Of a stretch of DNA of 64,000 nt, positions 1 through 9,482 are shown one piece after another. The notes under the pieces are model-generated. The model searched no databases. It was not told the origin of the DNA and saw only the letters and a program-made list of their open reading frames with translations. How positions within the stretch are numbered: position 1 is the first letter of the stretch; the number at the start of each line of letters is the position of its first letter. Both the position numbers and the translations under genes were made by a program. The DNA is from Mycobacterium pseudokansasii. GTDB lineage: Bacteria; Actinomycetota; Actinomycetes; Mycobacteriales; Mycobacteriaceae. The stretch is taken from assembly GCF_900566075.1 (NCBI RefSeq), contig NZ_UPHU01000001.1, positions 5,394,325 to 5,458,324 on the forward strand, written 5' to 3'.

Positions 1-1518
1 CTGCACGCCGCCGCCGAGCACTTCGGCTTGCACCTCGACGCCGATGACCAACGGGATTACCTGGCGGCCGTAACCCACACACTGAGGTCCTACGACGTGG
101 TCGACCAACTCTACGACGACCTCCATGACCACTCGGCCCAATCTCAGGCGCCCGATCGGGTGTATCGATTCCCGGAGCCCGGCGACAATCCGCTCGGCGC
201 CTGGTATGTCACGGCCGACATCGCCTCCGGCGCGCAGGGTCCGCTGTCCGGCAGGAAGGTAGCGATCAAAGACAACATCGCCGTGGCCGGCCTGCCGATG
301 ATGAACGGATCACGCGCGGTCGAGGGATTCGTCCCCCACCGCGACGCGACCGTCGTGCAGCGCCTGCTCGCCGCCGGGGCCACCATCGCCGGCAAGAGCG
401 TCTGCGAGGATCTGTGCTGCTCGGGATCGAGCTTCACCTCCGCCTCCGGGCCGGTGCGCAATCCGTGGGACACCACGCGGGAAACGGGTGGATCGTCCAG
501 CGGCAGTGGCGCGCTCGTCGCCGCCGGTGAAGTCGAGTTGGCACTGGGCGGCGACCAGGGCGGCTCGGTGCGCATCCCGGCCGCCCTGTGCGGCATCGTC
601 GGGCTCAAGCCGACGTACGGGCTGGTGCCCTACACCGGCGCGATTCCCATCGAGCGCACCATCGACCACCTCGGCCCGATGACACGCACCGTCGCCGACG
701 CGGCACTGCTGCTTACGGTGCTCGCCGGCCCGGACGGGCATGATCCGCGCCAGCCCGCGACGATAGCCCCGCTGGACTATCGGGCGGCACTCACCGGCGA
801 CGTGACCGGTCTGCGGGTCGGCATTCTCACCGAGGGCTTCGGGTGGGCTAACTCGCGGCCGCAGGCCGACGAGCTGGTCCGGTCGGCGGCCCGCCGGTTC
901 ATCGAAATCGGTTGTACCGTGGGCGAGATCAGCGTTCCCCTGCACCCGCGCGCGATCCACGTCTTCAACGTCATCATCACCGACGGCGCGACCTACCAGA
1001 TGCTGGAGGGCAACGGATGCGGGCTCGGCGTGGACGGACTGTACGACCCGGAACTCATGGCGCACTTCGCACGACAGCGCGCGGCCAAGGCCGACCAGTT
1101 CGCCAGCACCATCAAGGCGACGGCGTTGTGCGGCCACTACAGCCGGAACACGCTGGGCGGCGCCTCCTATGCCAAGGCACGTAATCTGGTGCCGCACCTG
1201 CGTGCAGCTTACGACCGGGCGCTCGACCGCTACGACGTGTTGGTGATGCCCACGGTCCCCGGCACGGCCAATCCGCTGCCGTCGGGCAGCCCGCAGGATG
1301 TCGGGTTGCTACCACACACATTCGGCAAAGCGCTCAACACCGCACCCATGGACATCACCGGGCATCCCGCGATCTCGGTGCCCGCCGGCCTGGTCGACGG
1401 GCTTCCCGCCGGAATGATGATCGTGGGCAAGCGATTCGACGATGCCACCGTGTTGCGGGCTGCCGGCGCCTTCGAATCGCTGTGCGAGGGCTTCCCCGGC
1501 GCACCGAGATATCCCTAG
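1..1518 (+). CDS. amidase signature family hydrolase (5' end off window)
   Basis: Amidase of the GatA/AmdA signature family, expected to hydrolyse a C-N amide bond in the cytoplasm; the substrate cannot be told. The Ser-cisSer-Lys triad is visible: Lys in VAIKDNIAVAG, the glycine/serine loop TGGSSSGSG, and the nucleophile in GGDQGGSVRIPAALCG, followed by GLKPTYG. A TTG at base 28 could start a 496-residue protein of normal family length. The frame stays open to base 1 with amidase-like residues, so the true start may lie upstream. The stop overlaps the end of the convergent methyltransferase gene by 4 bp. Confidence 0.85.
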   Translation: MHAAAEHFGLHLDADDQRDYLAAVTHTLRSYDVVDQLYDDLHDHSAQSQAPDRVYRFPEPGDNPLGAWYVTADIASGAQGPLSGRKVAIKDNIAVAGLPMMNGSRAVEGFVPHRDATVVQRLLAAGATIAGKSVCEDLCCSGSSFTSASGPVRNPWDTTRETGGSSSGSGALVAAGEVELALGGDQGGSVRIPAALCGIVGLKPTYGLVPYTGAIPIERTIDHLGPMTRTVADAALLLTVLAGPDGHDPRQPATIAPLDYRAALTGDVTGLRVGILTEGFGWANSRPQADELVRSAARRFIEIGCTVGEISVPLHPRAIHVFNVIITDGATYQMLEGNGCGLGVDGLYDPELMAHFARQRAAKADQFASTIKATALCGHYSRNTLGGASYAKARNLVPHLRAAYDRALDRYDVLVMPTVPGTANPLPSGSPQDVGLLPHTFGKALNTAPMDITGHPAISVPAGLVDGLPAGMMIVGKRFDDATVLRAAGAFESLCEGFPGAPRYP

Positions 1519-2327
1519 ACCCGGCAAAGGATTTCGCCGTGGGGCATCGCCAGCCAGCCGTCCGGGGCGGCAGCCCAGGACTGCCATGCCACCGAGATCT
1601 CCTTCAGCTCGGCGGTGGTGGCCATGCCCGAGTCCACCAGTTGGCGAGTCAGGTCCGACTCGAGGATGCGGTCGGCCCACATTCCGCCCCACCATTGGCG
1701 GGTCTCGGCCGTCGCAAAACACCAGATGCTGCCGGTGGGCGTGACGTCGTCGAAGCCGGCCGCCAGCGCCCAGGACAGCAGCCGCCGGCCGGCGTCCGGC
1801 TCGCCGCCGTTGGCGCGTGCCGCCCGGTCGTAGAGGTGCAGCCACAGGTCCAGCGCGGGCAGCCGTGGATGCCAGATGAATCCGCCGTAATCGGCATCAC
1901 GTGCGGCGACAACTCCGCCCGGCGCACACACCCGCCTCATCTCCCGCAGCGCCTGGACCGGATCGGCGACGTGTTGTAACACCTGATGAGCGTGGACGAC
2001 ATCGAAGGTGTCGTCAGGAAAGTCGAGCGCGTGCACGTCGGAGGTCACGAACGAGACGTTCGGCGCGCCGCGCCACTCGGCCTCGGCGCGGCCCAGGCTC
2101 AATGCGGCGTCGGTGGGCTCGACGGCCGTCACCGATCCCGGCGCCACCCGGGCGGCGAGGTCGACGGTGATCGTCCCGGGGCCGCAGCCGACGTCCAGCA
2201 CGGTCAGCCCCGGCTTCAGGTGGGGCAACAGGTAGCTCGCGGAATTCTCCGCGGTGCGTACCCGGTGACTGCGCAGCACCGACTCGTGATGTCCGTGCGT
2301 GTAGGTGGTCGCAGAGTTGTCGTTCAT
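1515..2327 (-). CDS. SAM-dependent class I methyltransferase
   Basis: A 270-residue class I methyltransferase. The SAM-binding glycine loop VLDVGCGPGTITVDLA is near residue 40, the acidic end of strand 2 (AVEPTDAA) follows, and DVVHAHQVLQHVADPVQAL is the post-motif typical of the UbiE/Methyltransf_11 fold. The C-terminal half (WWGGMWADRI) resembles actinobacterial methyltransferases of unknown substrate. The ATG follows a GAGGGAC ribosome site. It is convergent with the amidase and lies downstream of a palindrome-rich promoter. Substrate unknown. Confidence 0.85.
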   Translation of the reverse strand: MNDNSATTYTHGHHESVLRSHRVRTAENSASYLLPHLKPGLTVLDVGCGPGTITVDLAARVAPGSVTAVEPTDAALSLGRAEAEWRGAPNVSFVTSDVHALDFPDDTFDVVHAHQVLQHVADPVQALREMRRVCAPGGVVAARDADYGGFIWHPRLPALDLWLHLYDRAARANGGEPDAGRRLLSWALAAGFDDVTPTGSIWCFATAETRQWWGGMWADRILESDLTRQLVDSGMATTAELKEISVAWQSWAAAPDGWLAMPHGEILCRV

Positions 2328-2379
2328 GGTGGGGGTCCCTCGGTCGGCGCGTCGTCGGTGGCGCCAGCCTATAACTGCA

Positions 2380-2415
2380 ACTCATTATTTGAAATGACTA
2401 TCTCATTTTATGAGA
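2380..2415. promoter_or_regulatory. AT-rich promoter with two palindromic operator-like sites
   Basis: This AT-rich stretch lies between the VanX-like gene and the start of the methyltransferase. It contains a perfect palindrome TCTCAT-TTT-ATGAGA (2401-2415) and an imperfect one TCATT-N6-AATGA (2382-2397). It contrasts with the surrounding high GC and sits where the methyltransferase promoter should be. The form suits a TetR- or MarR-type dimer; the regulator is unknown. Confidence 0.45.
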
Positions 2416-2418
2416 CGG

Positions 2419-3198
2419 CTAGTCGACCGGGACGTCGAGTACCGGACGGTCGACGTCGGCGCCGGGACCGTCGAAATGCCACCACTCCCCGGAGTACACG
2501 TTCAGCCCGCCGTACTTCATCGCCTCCCGCAGCGCCGCCCGGTTCGCCTGAGCCGCCACGGTCACCCCCTGGGTCGCGAATGCCGTTGCCCGCGAAGAGA
2601 AATCGTCGAAGTCGGTGCCCATGTCGGCCAGGCACAGTCCGTGCACCTGCCGCTCGGCCGGGCAGCTCTGTTGCACGCTGGTGAACGTCACATCGACCGA
2701 GCGGCCGGCCTCGTGGCTGCGGGCATACGGTCCCGGACGCGCCACCCACGCCGGATTGGGAACCGCGTTGAACATCTTGACCTGCGCCTCGTGTGGCCGG
2801 TAACAGTCCCAGAAGACCAACACGTGCCCTTGCGGGCGCAGTGCGACCGCGGCCGCCGCAAGTCCTTGGGCCATCGATTGGTGTACCAGACACCGGGCAT
2901 CGGCCGGATAGAGCTGGGTGTGGGTGAAGTTGTTGGTGGTCGCGTAGCGCAGGTCGATGACGGCGTCGGGCAACACGCTTCGCACGTCGACGAACCCGGC
3001 CGCGTGCGCCGCGTCGCTGACCGGCGGCACGCCGGGGCCGGACGGGACCGTGGTCCCGACGGGCCGCACAGGCACGGACCCGAGGGTCCCGGATCCCGAT
3101 AACCGGGGCGATGCGACACCGGCGTCCTGACAGCCACCCGCAACCGCGACGAGCAGCGCGGCGACCACAGCCGGATAAAACCGGCGCATTCCAGGCAT
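2419..3198 (-). CDS. VanX-like D-Ala-D-Ala dipeptidase lipoprotein
   Basis: Predicted zinc D-alanyl-D-alanine dipeptidase of the VanX/DdpX (M15D) family, exported as a lipoprotein. A basic hydrophobic N-terminus ends in the lipobox VAGGC at about residue 23. The mature domain carries IDLRYATTNNF, the metal/active-site block SHEAGRSVDVTF (His and Asp ligands), and EWWHF near the C-terminus supplying the catalytic Glu and third ligand. At 259 residues it is slightly longer than VanX because of the leader and a Pro/Ser linker. It probably trims peptidoglycan-derived dipeptides in the envelope. No vanH/vanA neighbours, so a resistance role is not suggested. Confidence 0.85.
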   Translation of the reverse strand: MPGMRRFYPAVVAALLVAVAGGCQDAGVASPRLSGSGTLGSVPVRPVGTTVPSGPGVPPVSDAAHAAGFVDVRSVLPDAVIDLRYATTNNFTHTQLYPADARCLVHQSMAQGLAAAAVALRPQGHVLVFWDCYRPHEAQVKMFNAVPNPAWVARPGPYARSHEAGRSVDVTFTSVQQSCPAERQVHGLCLADMGTDFDDFSSRATAFATQGVTVAAQANRAALREAMKYGGLNVYSGEWWHFDGPGADVDRPVLDVPVD

Positions 3199-3333
3199 CG
3201 GGACATTGTCGCGGGTGCTCGAGCCGAAGTCGGCGCAGCCACACCACTGGCGGCAAAACTCGGCAAACGCTTTACCGAACCGATACCGGCCCGGCGGACG
3301 GCTCAGCGGACGGGCGATGAACCCGGGGATTAC

Positions 3334-3636
3334 TCAGTGTTCGTCGTAGTGACCGTCATGGGCGGCATGGCGGCACCAGTCGTGCACATAGTCGACGTGG
3401 TCGCCGTGCGGAACCGCCACATGTCCGCAGCCCTCGCCATGAGTGTGGTCGTGCCCTTCATGCATCGCGTGGCCGCCGGCCGGTTCGCATTCGTCAAAGT
3501 GGTCGCCGTGCAATCGATGCAGATGACCGTCGTGCACATAGTCGACGTGATCACCGTGCGGAATCGCGACATGCCCACACCCATGCCCATGCGGATGGTC
3601 GTGACCCACATGCTGCTCGTGCGCTACAGCGTTCAT
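3334..3636 (-). CDS. histidine-rich metal-binding protein with internal duplication
   Basis: A 100-residue soluble protein with an extreme density of His, Asp and Cys. A module (HGxGCGHVAxPHGDHVDYVHD) occurs twice, near residues 17-37 and 67-87, separated by DHFDECEPAGGHAMHEGHDH. No signal peptide or membrane span. The composition implies binding of Zn, Ni or Co as a store or chaperone; this is inference from composition. A strong AGGAGG precedes the ATG. It is transcribed divergently from the interrupted megasynthase gene. Confidence 0.75.
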   Translation of the reverse strand: MNAVAHEQHVGHDHPHGHGCGHVAIPHGDHVDYVHDGHLHRLHGDHFDECEPAGGHAMHEGHDHTHGEGCGHVAVPHGDHVDYVHDWCRHAAHDGHYDEH

Positions 3637-3859
3637 TTCGTCCTCCTGGCAACTTCGACGGCTCGTCGATGTTGGTCAGCGACCGCCGCACTTCTATGGT
3701 GAGCTATCCGCCACCCCGGACAAGAGCAGAAAGTCACCGGGAAGGCTGTCTACCCCAGGGGGAAGGCATCGTCACCCGATCAGGGGACGGGCCGCTCCGC
3801 TCGAAGTAGGGCTGAAAACACGACAGACAGCAACGTGCCGCGCGGGCGAAAGTACCAGC

Positions 3860-6415
3860 GTGGACCCGCAAACGCCGACCGCCGCAGCCACGACACCCGA
3901 CGACCGGGCCCAGCGCAGCCTCGCGGCGGCGGTTCTGGACCAAGCGCGCCGCACCCCCGGGGCACCGGCGGTGGTCGATGGCGATCGGGTTCTGGACTAC
4001 GACGATCTGGCGCGCGTCAGCGCCGCAGTGGCGCGGGGCCTGCGCGCCGCGGGTATCGATCCGGGACAGGCGGTGGCGGTCTGCCTGCCCCGATCGTGGC
4101 AGCTGGTCTGCGTCATGCTGGGTATTCGCCGCGCCGGGGCCACCGTGGTGCCGCTCGACGCGGACAGCCCGGTCGCGCGGCAACACCACATCCTTGCCGA
4201 CTCGGGCAGCGTGGCCGTGGTGTGCGGGGGGCCGGACGCGGCGCCGACGCCGGATTCGGTGCGTGCGCTGCGCGTGGCCGACCTGCTCGGCGCCGGGCCG
4301 CCGCCCCTTGACGAAGTCGACGCACCGGCGCAGGACCCGGGCTTCGTCTTCTACACCTCGGGAACGACCGGACTACCCAAGGGCGTCGAAGTCTGCGACG
4401 CGGGCATACTGCGGCTGGCGGAGCCGGGATGGCTGCGCCTCGACGGCGGCGTGCGGGTAGCCAGCCTGTCCAACCCCGCCTTCGACGCGTTGACCTTCGA
4501 GGTGTGGACACCGCTGCTGACCGGCGGTACCTGCGTGGTGTTCGGCGGTCTGGGCCTGAACGGCCTGACCGGCTTGAATGGCCAAGCGCATCTGCAAAGC
4601 CCGCGGCGGCTGGCCGAGGCTTTGCGGGGGTCGCGCATCGACACCGTGTTCGTGACGACGGCCTTGTTCAACACCCTCGTCGACGCGGTACCGGACTGTT
4701 TCGCCACGGTCTCGCGGGTGCTGATCGGCGGCGAGCAGTTGGACGCCGCCCGCATCCGCCGCTGGTACCACGCCAACCCGGCCAGCGCCACCGAGCTGGT
4801 CAACGTCTACGGCCCCACCGAATGCACGACATTCGCGCTGTATCACCCGATCCCGGCCGACTTCGCCGGCGACGTCGTGCCGATCGGACGACCCCTGCCC
4901 TCGACCGGGGCGGTGCTGGTCGCCGGCGGCAGTCGCGCTGCCGCGGCGGGCGAGCTGGCCGAGCTGTACCTGTCCGGCGCGGGCCTGGCCAACGGCTACC
5001 GCAACCTGCCGCACGAAACGGCGAGCCGTTTCGTGCGGCTGCCCTGGCACGACGACGGGGTCCAGCGCTGGTACCGGACCGGCGACCTGGTCCGCCGCGA
5101 CGAAGCCGGCTTGATCACGTTCGTCGGGCGGGCGGACCGGCAGGTCAAGGTCCGCGGTTTCCGGATCGAACCCGCCGAGGTGGAACGACAGCTCGGGGCC
5201 CACCCCGCGATACGGCAGGTCCGCGTGTGCACTCGCCGCCATCCCGACGGCCGTCATGAGCTGCTGGCCTACCTGGTTTTGGCGGACCACCTGACTTTCG
5301 ACGCCTACCACCGACACCTGGCGGACACCGTGGCGTCCTACATGCGTCCGCAGCACACCTACGTCGTCGATGCGCTGCCGCACACCGCCAACGGCAAGGT
5401 CGACGAATCGGCGCTGGTGAACTGCGGGGTAGCCCCGTGGCGCCGGCCCCGTACCGTCGAGCGCCATGACGGCGCCACCCTGCGCGAGCTACTCGAGTTG
5501 GCGGGCGGCGTCCTTGGCGTGGCGGATCTCGCCGCGAGCGACCGATTCGTAACCAGCGGCGGCGATTCCCTGACCGCGCTGCGGCTACGTTTTGAAATCC
5601 AGCGGCGCTGGCAGGTCGGCGTCCCACCTGCCGACGTGATCGGCAAAGACTTCGCCGCCCTGGCGGACGCGATCGCCACCGGCGCCCATGCCGGCCGCTA
5701 TCCGCCGGTGCCTGCCCCGACCGGCCTGCGCAGCGCGCCGGCCACGTCCGAGCAACAACGGCTGTGGTTGCTGCAACAGCGCGACCCGCGGAACCGCGCC
5801 TACGACGTGCGACTGGCCTTCCAGCTGCAGGGCACTCCCGACGTGGCTGCGTTGCGCGTCGCGGTATGCCGATTGGTGGCCCGCCATCCCGCGCTGCGCA
5901 CCGCGTTGCGGGCCGCCCTGGACGGCCTGCGCCAGGAAGTCGGTGATCCGTACGACCCCTGGGACTCGGTGGACGCATGCGACGGCGAAGCGTGGCACCT
6001 GACCGCCGACCGCTTTTTCGCCCCGGCCTTCGACCTCGCGCAACCGCGGATGCTGCGCGCGGGCCTGGCACCCCACAGCGATTTCGGCGGCAGTGCCCGG
6101 CCGGCGGCAACCGACGGCTTCATCCTGCTGCTGCACCTGCACCACATCGCCGTCGACGGCTTTTCGCTCAACGTGTTGTTCCGGGAGTTGTCCGCCGATT
6201 ACGCCGCGCTTGCCGCCGGCCAGGCCCTTCCGGAGCACCGGCCGGTGCACACCCCGGTCGAGGCGACGCTGTGGCAGCGGGACTTTCGCTGCAGCCCGGG
6301 CTACCAGGACCAGCGCCGCGCCACGCCCCACCGTGGGCGCGACGCTTCACCCCAAGCAGTTGGGCGGCCATGCTGGCAGGGCCGGCGGCCGCCGGCTGGA
6401 CCCCGCGTGACTTGA
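3860..6415 (+). pseudogene. NRPS/PKS megasynthase, 5' part (A-T-C'), split by the plasmid insertion
   Basis: First part of a nonribosomal peptide synthetase gene. The adenylation domain (residues about 12-520) has FYTSGTTGLPKG, VYGPTEC, YRTGDLVRRDEAG, VRGFRIEPAEVE and the A10 lysine motif PHTANGKVDE. A carrier domain follows with GGDSLT (phosphopantetheine Ser near 567). Then comes the N-terminal half of a condensation domain with an intact HHIAVDG at about 761. Native sequence stops near 6319 in GYQDQRR; the remaining codons to 6415 are inserted plasmid DNA read in the wrong frame. The rest of the condensation domain resumes at 36311. The product as it stands would be an inactive stub. Confidence 0.9.
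6313..6319 (+). repeat. left 7-bp direct repeat at the plasmid/chromosome junction
   Basis: GCGCCGC here and again at 36310-36316. Deleting one copy and everything between (29,997 bp, a multiple of three) joins cag-cgc-cgc to cac-tac-gcc and restores the condensation domain as QDQRRHYAELEW. The seven bases are short and GC-rich, so microhomology, an att core and chance remain possible. Confidence 0.55.
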
Positions 6416-6813
6416 ATCAGCTTGTCACTGACTGGCTGGGAGTGGGCCGGCGGATCATCCCCGACACCCCCGCGCGCCCGATCGGCTTGCTGGGCGCGAT
6501 GCTGGCCTGGCACGGTACGGACAACCTTGCCGATCGCCCCGCGGCCGCCGACATGGCACGCGAAGCCGCCGAGCTGGCCGCCCGCCGGGAACGCTGCGCG
6601 GCCGTGCCTGCCGAACATGCTGCCGAGCTGGCCGCCCGCGAACAAGGCCGGGCCGCGTTGAGCGGGACAGGGCACGCCTGGGCCGCGCGAGAGTTCGCGC
6701 GTCTGGCTAACCAAAGCGCGCGCCGGCGTACCCAATTGGCTGCGGCCCAGGCCGCCTACGACGAACAAGCCGTCCGTTCGGCCCGTGGCCTACGGGACGC
6801 ACACCCACTGTGA
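6320..6813 (+). pseudogene. plasmid replication initiator, C-terminal fragment
   Basis: Reads PPWARRFTPSSWAAM, then GWTPRDLNQLVTDWLGVG, then PIGLLGAMLAWHG and DNLADRPAAAD, followed by an Ala/Arg-rich helical tail. This matches the C-terminal region of replication initiators of mycobacterial and related actinobacterial plasmids. It has no start codon of its own and begins right at the junction with the NRPS gene. Its N-terminal partner lies 29 kb away at 35406-36309 and ends in WRLAAAWRTDSHC, which would lead directly into PPWARR. The two parts are not in the same frame under an exact reciprocal crossover at GCGCCGC, so a small indel or another crossover point is implied. Confidence 0.8.
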
Positions 6814-6827
6814 CCCGCCGGGAACCC

Positions 6828-6860
6828 CATGGGGGTGTTGGCCGTCTCTTGGGATGACGA
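6828..6860 (+). repeat. left transposon end: 6-bp target duplication and terminal inverted repeat
   Basis: CATGGG (6828-6833) precedes GGTGTTGGCCGTCTCTTGGG and then ATGACGA (to 6860). The reverse complement of 16433-16459 reads GGTGTTGAGCGTCACTCAGG followed by ATGACGA, with five mismatches. CATGGG recurs immediately outside the right end. Confidence 0.65.
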
Positions 6861-7032
6861 CCACTGGGTAGGCATTCGTCATTGAGGTTGCCGATGCGGC
6901 GGCCGGTGTGCTGGCGGGGTTGATCTGGTTCGTGTGCACCATCAGTGTGACGAGGAACTGATGGGTGCGCGGCACCCCGCCAAAGTCTTGGCTGGCTTGC
7001 GGGGTGCCGCGCTGTAGTGCTTGGAGGCACTG

Positions 7033-7626
7033 ATGGTGACGGTAGAGGCTGATCCTGTCCGCGTCGAGTCGCGGTTGGCAGTTGGGGGGATCGGATGCCC
7101 GACGTGCCGTGATGGTGTGTTGGGTAAGTGGGGGTATGCCCGTGTCCGCCAGATCGATGGAATCGGTGATCCGCTGCGGCCGCGGCGTGGGCGTTGTCGA
7201 TCCTGCGCGGTCACCCATGTGTTGTTGCCGGTGACGGTGTTGTTACGTAGAGCCTATGCGGCGGAACGGATTTGGGCTGTGGTGACCGCCCGCGCTACCG
7301 GCGCGGGGCATCGCCGGATCGGCGCCGGCCTGCAGATACCGGCGGCGACAGTACGGGGCTGGCTGCGCCGCGCAGGGTCACGGCTTGAAGCGCTTCGAGT
7401 CTGCTTTGTGGGTGTGGCGGTCGCGGCCGGGGTGGACGTGGCGATCCCGGATGCGACGGGTTGTGCGTGGCGTGACCTGGTGGCCGCGGTAACAGCCGCG
7501 ACTGCGGCGCTGCGGTTCCGTTTCGGTGCGGCCGGGTTGGTCGACATGGTGACGCCGCAGCAGGTGGTGGTCGCGGTCAGCGCCGGTCGGCTGCTGGCAC
7601 CGGCATGGTCGCCACCACGGCGCTGA
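7033..7626 (+). CDS. DUF6431-like zinc-ribbon/HTH accessory protein of the transposon
   Basis: A 197-residue protein. An N-terminal zinc ribbon has CPTC (about residue 24) and CRSC (about 58) around an Arg-rich stretch. A helix-turn-helix follows (GHRRIGAGLQIPAATVRGWLRRAGSR, about 95-120), then an Ala/Val-rich C-terminus. The layout matches DUF6431 proteins found beside DDE transposases in actinobacteria. It probably binds transposon ends or regulates transposition; this is inference from family and position. The ATG at 7033 was chosen because GGAGG lies just upstream. It is the only ancestral gene of the element left intact. Confidence 0.6.
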   Translation: MVTVEADPVRVESRLAVGGIGCPTCRDGVLGKWGYARVRQIDGIGDPLRPRRGRCRSCAVTHVLLPVTVLLRRAYAAERIWAVVTARATGAGHRRIGAGLQIPAATVRGWLRRAGSRLEALRVCFVGVAVAAGVDVAIPDATGCAWRDLVAAVTAATAALRFRFGAAGLVDMVTPQQVVVAVSAGRLLAPAWSPPRR

Positions 7627-7740
7627 GCTTGGGCAACACGAATCGCCCCTGACGCCGGCACCGGGTGATCGGTGATCCTCGCCAAGGCGCTGCTCGACGA
7701 CGGTTCGGGCGGGCCTTGGATTGCAGAGGAGAACCACGAA

Positions 7741-8411
7741 GTGTCGTTGGAGGAACACAAGCGCCGCGAGCGAGCCCAAGCGATCGGGTTGTTCCGCTAT
7801 CAGCTGATCTGTCCGGCCCTGGATGAGGGGCTATCGACCAAGCAGCGCGGCAAGCTGGTGCGCGAGATCGCCGCCGCTACCCACACCGACCCGTTCGGAA
7901 ACCAGACCCGGGTCTCGCGCGAGACGCTGGACCGCTGGATCCGCCGCTACCGCGGCGGCGGGTTTGAGGCGCTGGTACCTGCGCCGCGGCGGCTGGCCGC
8001 GCGCACCGACGCCCAGGTGCTGGAGCTGGCAGCCTCGCTCAAGCGGGAGAATCCGGCCCGCACCGTGGCGCAGGTGGCCCGCATCCTGCGCACCGCGACC
8101 GGGTGGACGCCCTCTGAGTCGACCCTGTTGCGTCATTTCCACCGACTGGAGTTGACGGGCCCGAATGCTGGTGAGGCCCCGGCGGTGTTCGGCCGGTTCG
8201 AGGCCACCGACCCCAACCAGATTTGGGTCGGCGACGCCCTGCACGGGCCGCGGGTCGGTGACCGCAAAACTTACCTGTTTGCCTTCCTTGACGATCACTC
8301 GCGGCTGGCCGTCGGCTACCGGTTCGGCTTCGCTGAAGACACGGTGCGGCTGGCCGCGGCGTTGCGCCCGGCGCTGGCCGCACGCGGTGTTCCCGCCGGG
8401 ATTTACGTCGA
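7741..8411 (+). pseudogene. DDE (rve) transposase, N-terminal part, interrupted by the RIT element
   Basis: GTG start after GAGGAGAA. The fragment holds an N-terminal HTH region (RVSRETLDRWIRRYRGGG), a second HTH-like block (TVAQVARILRTATGW) and the start of the catalytic core: the first Asp in WVGDALHG, FAFLDDHSR, and then GIYVD. The RIT element enters exactly at that second catalytic Asp codon (8410). The protein resumes at 11781 as VDNGSAFVDAWL. The intact transposase would have about 485 residues. Confidence 0.8.
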
Positions 8412-8437
8412 TTATGCCGACCTCACGATTATGCCGA
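8409..8437 (+). repeat. RIT left inverted repeat
   Basis: A 29-bp repeat built as two copies of CGATTATGCCGA joined by CCTCA. It is the exact reverse complement of 11728-11756. Another inverted copy of the sub-motif (TCGGCATAAT) follows at about 8481-8490. Confidence 0.85.
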
Positions 8438-8492
8438 TATTGAGTGGGATCGGTTGTGGTGCAGGGGGTTCAGTCGCGGGGTATCGGCATAA

Positions 8493-9482
8493 TCAGAGGC
8501 CTTCGAGGAACGCGAGGATCGGATCGGGCGGCTGGTATCGCCCGGGCTTGGTGTGGGTGGGTGCGGTGGCGGCGATTGCGCGTTCCTTCAGGGTCATGTC
8601 GGCGTGCAGGTAGAGTTCGGCGGTGGCAGTCTGTTCGTGACCAAGCCACAAGGCGATGACGGTGATGTCGACACCAGCGAGCAGCAGGGCCATGGCCGCG
8701 GAGTGCCGCAGGGTGTGGGCGGTGACCCGCTTGCTGCGCAGCGACGGACACGATCCGCGGGCGCGGTTGGTGTAGAGCGTGATTCGGCGCTCGACCGCAT
8801 CGCGGCTGAGCGATCTGCCGGTGCTGGTGGGGAACAATGGGTCGTCGGGGGCGCCGCGACGTTCGGCGAGCCAGCCCCGCAGCACTTCCACGGTGTCGGG
8901 CAGTAGTGGTGTGTTTCGCTGTTTGCGGCCCTTGCCGATGCAGTGTACGTGCGCGCCGCGGCCGAGCTGCAGGTCGGCGACTGACAACGCGGTCAGTTCG
9001 GAGATCCGCAGCCCGGTCTGCAAGGTGAGCGCCAGCATCGCGTGGTCGCGTCGTCCGGCCCAGGTGTCGGGGTCGCAGGCGGCCAGCAGCGCGTCAGCCT
9101 CCTCGTTGGTGAGGTAGGTGATCAGGTTGCGTTGGAAGCGTTTCGGCGGGACCGCCAGCACGCGTTGGATCGAGGCGGCGTGTTCGGGATGGCGCAGTGC
9201 GGCGTAGCCGAACAGTGAGTGGATGGCCGCCAACCGGGTGTTGCGGGTGCGCACGCTGTTGCCACGATCGTGTTCGAGGTGGTCGAGGAACCCGGCGACC
9301 GAGGGCGCGTCCAGATCGGCGAGGTCGAGCTGGCTGGGCGGTTTGGCGGTGCGGGTTGCGGTATAGCCGAGCAGCAGCCGGAACGTGTCGCGGTAGCCGG
9401 CGATGGTGTTCGGGCTGGCCTGGAGTTGCCCGATGAGCCGGTCGGTGAAGTAGGCCTGCAGGATCGGGGCGAGCGCGGTCAT
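8493..9482 (-). CDS. RIT tyrosine recombinase, third gene
   Basis: A 329-residue tyrosine recombinase. The N-terminal SAM-like core-binding domain includes SPNTIAGYRDTFRLLLGY. The catalytic domain shows the first Arg in TGLRISELTAL, a lysine turn in CIGKGRKQRNTPLL, the HxLR box HTLRHSAAMALL, then LGHEQTATAELYLHAD with His and nucleophile Tyr. The ATG at 9482 overlaps the stop of the preceding recombinase (ATGA). All key residues are present, so it is probably functional. Confidence 0.9.
   Translation of the reverse strand: MTALAPILQAYFTDRLIGQLQASPNTIAGYRDTFRLLLGYTATRTAKPPSQLDLADLDAPSVAGFLDHLEHDRGNSVRTRNTRLAAIHSLFGYAALRHPEHAASIQRVLAVPPKRFQRNLITYLTNEEADALLAACDPDTWAGRRDHAMLALTLQTGLRISELTALSVADLQLGRGAHVHCIGKGRKQRNTPLLPDTVEVLRGWLAERRGAPDDPLFPTSTGRSLSRDAVERRITLYTNRARGSCPSLRSKRVTAHTLRHSAAMALLLAGVDITVIALWLGHEQTATAELYLHADMTLKERAIAATAPTHTKPGRYQPPDPILAFLEGL

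Noticed and set aside
6422..6661. Independent small gene inside the rep fragment
   Set aside because: It is a shifted frame of the Rep C-terminus, which carries the recognisable conserved blocks.
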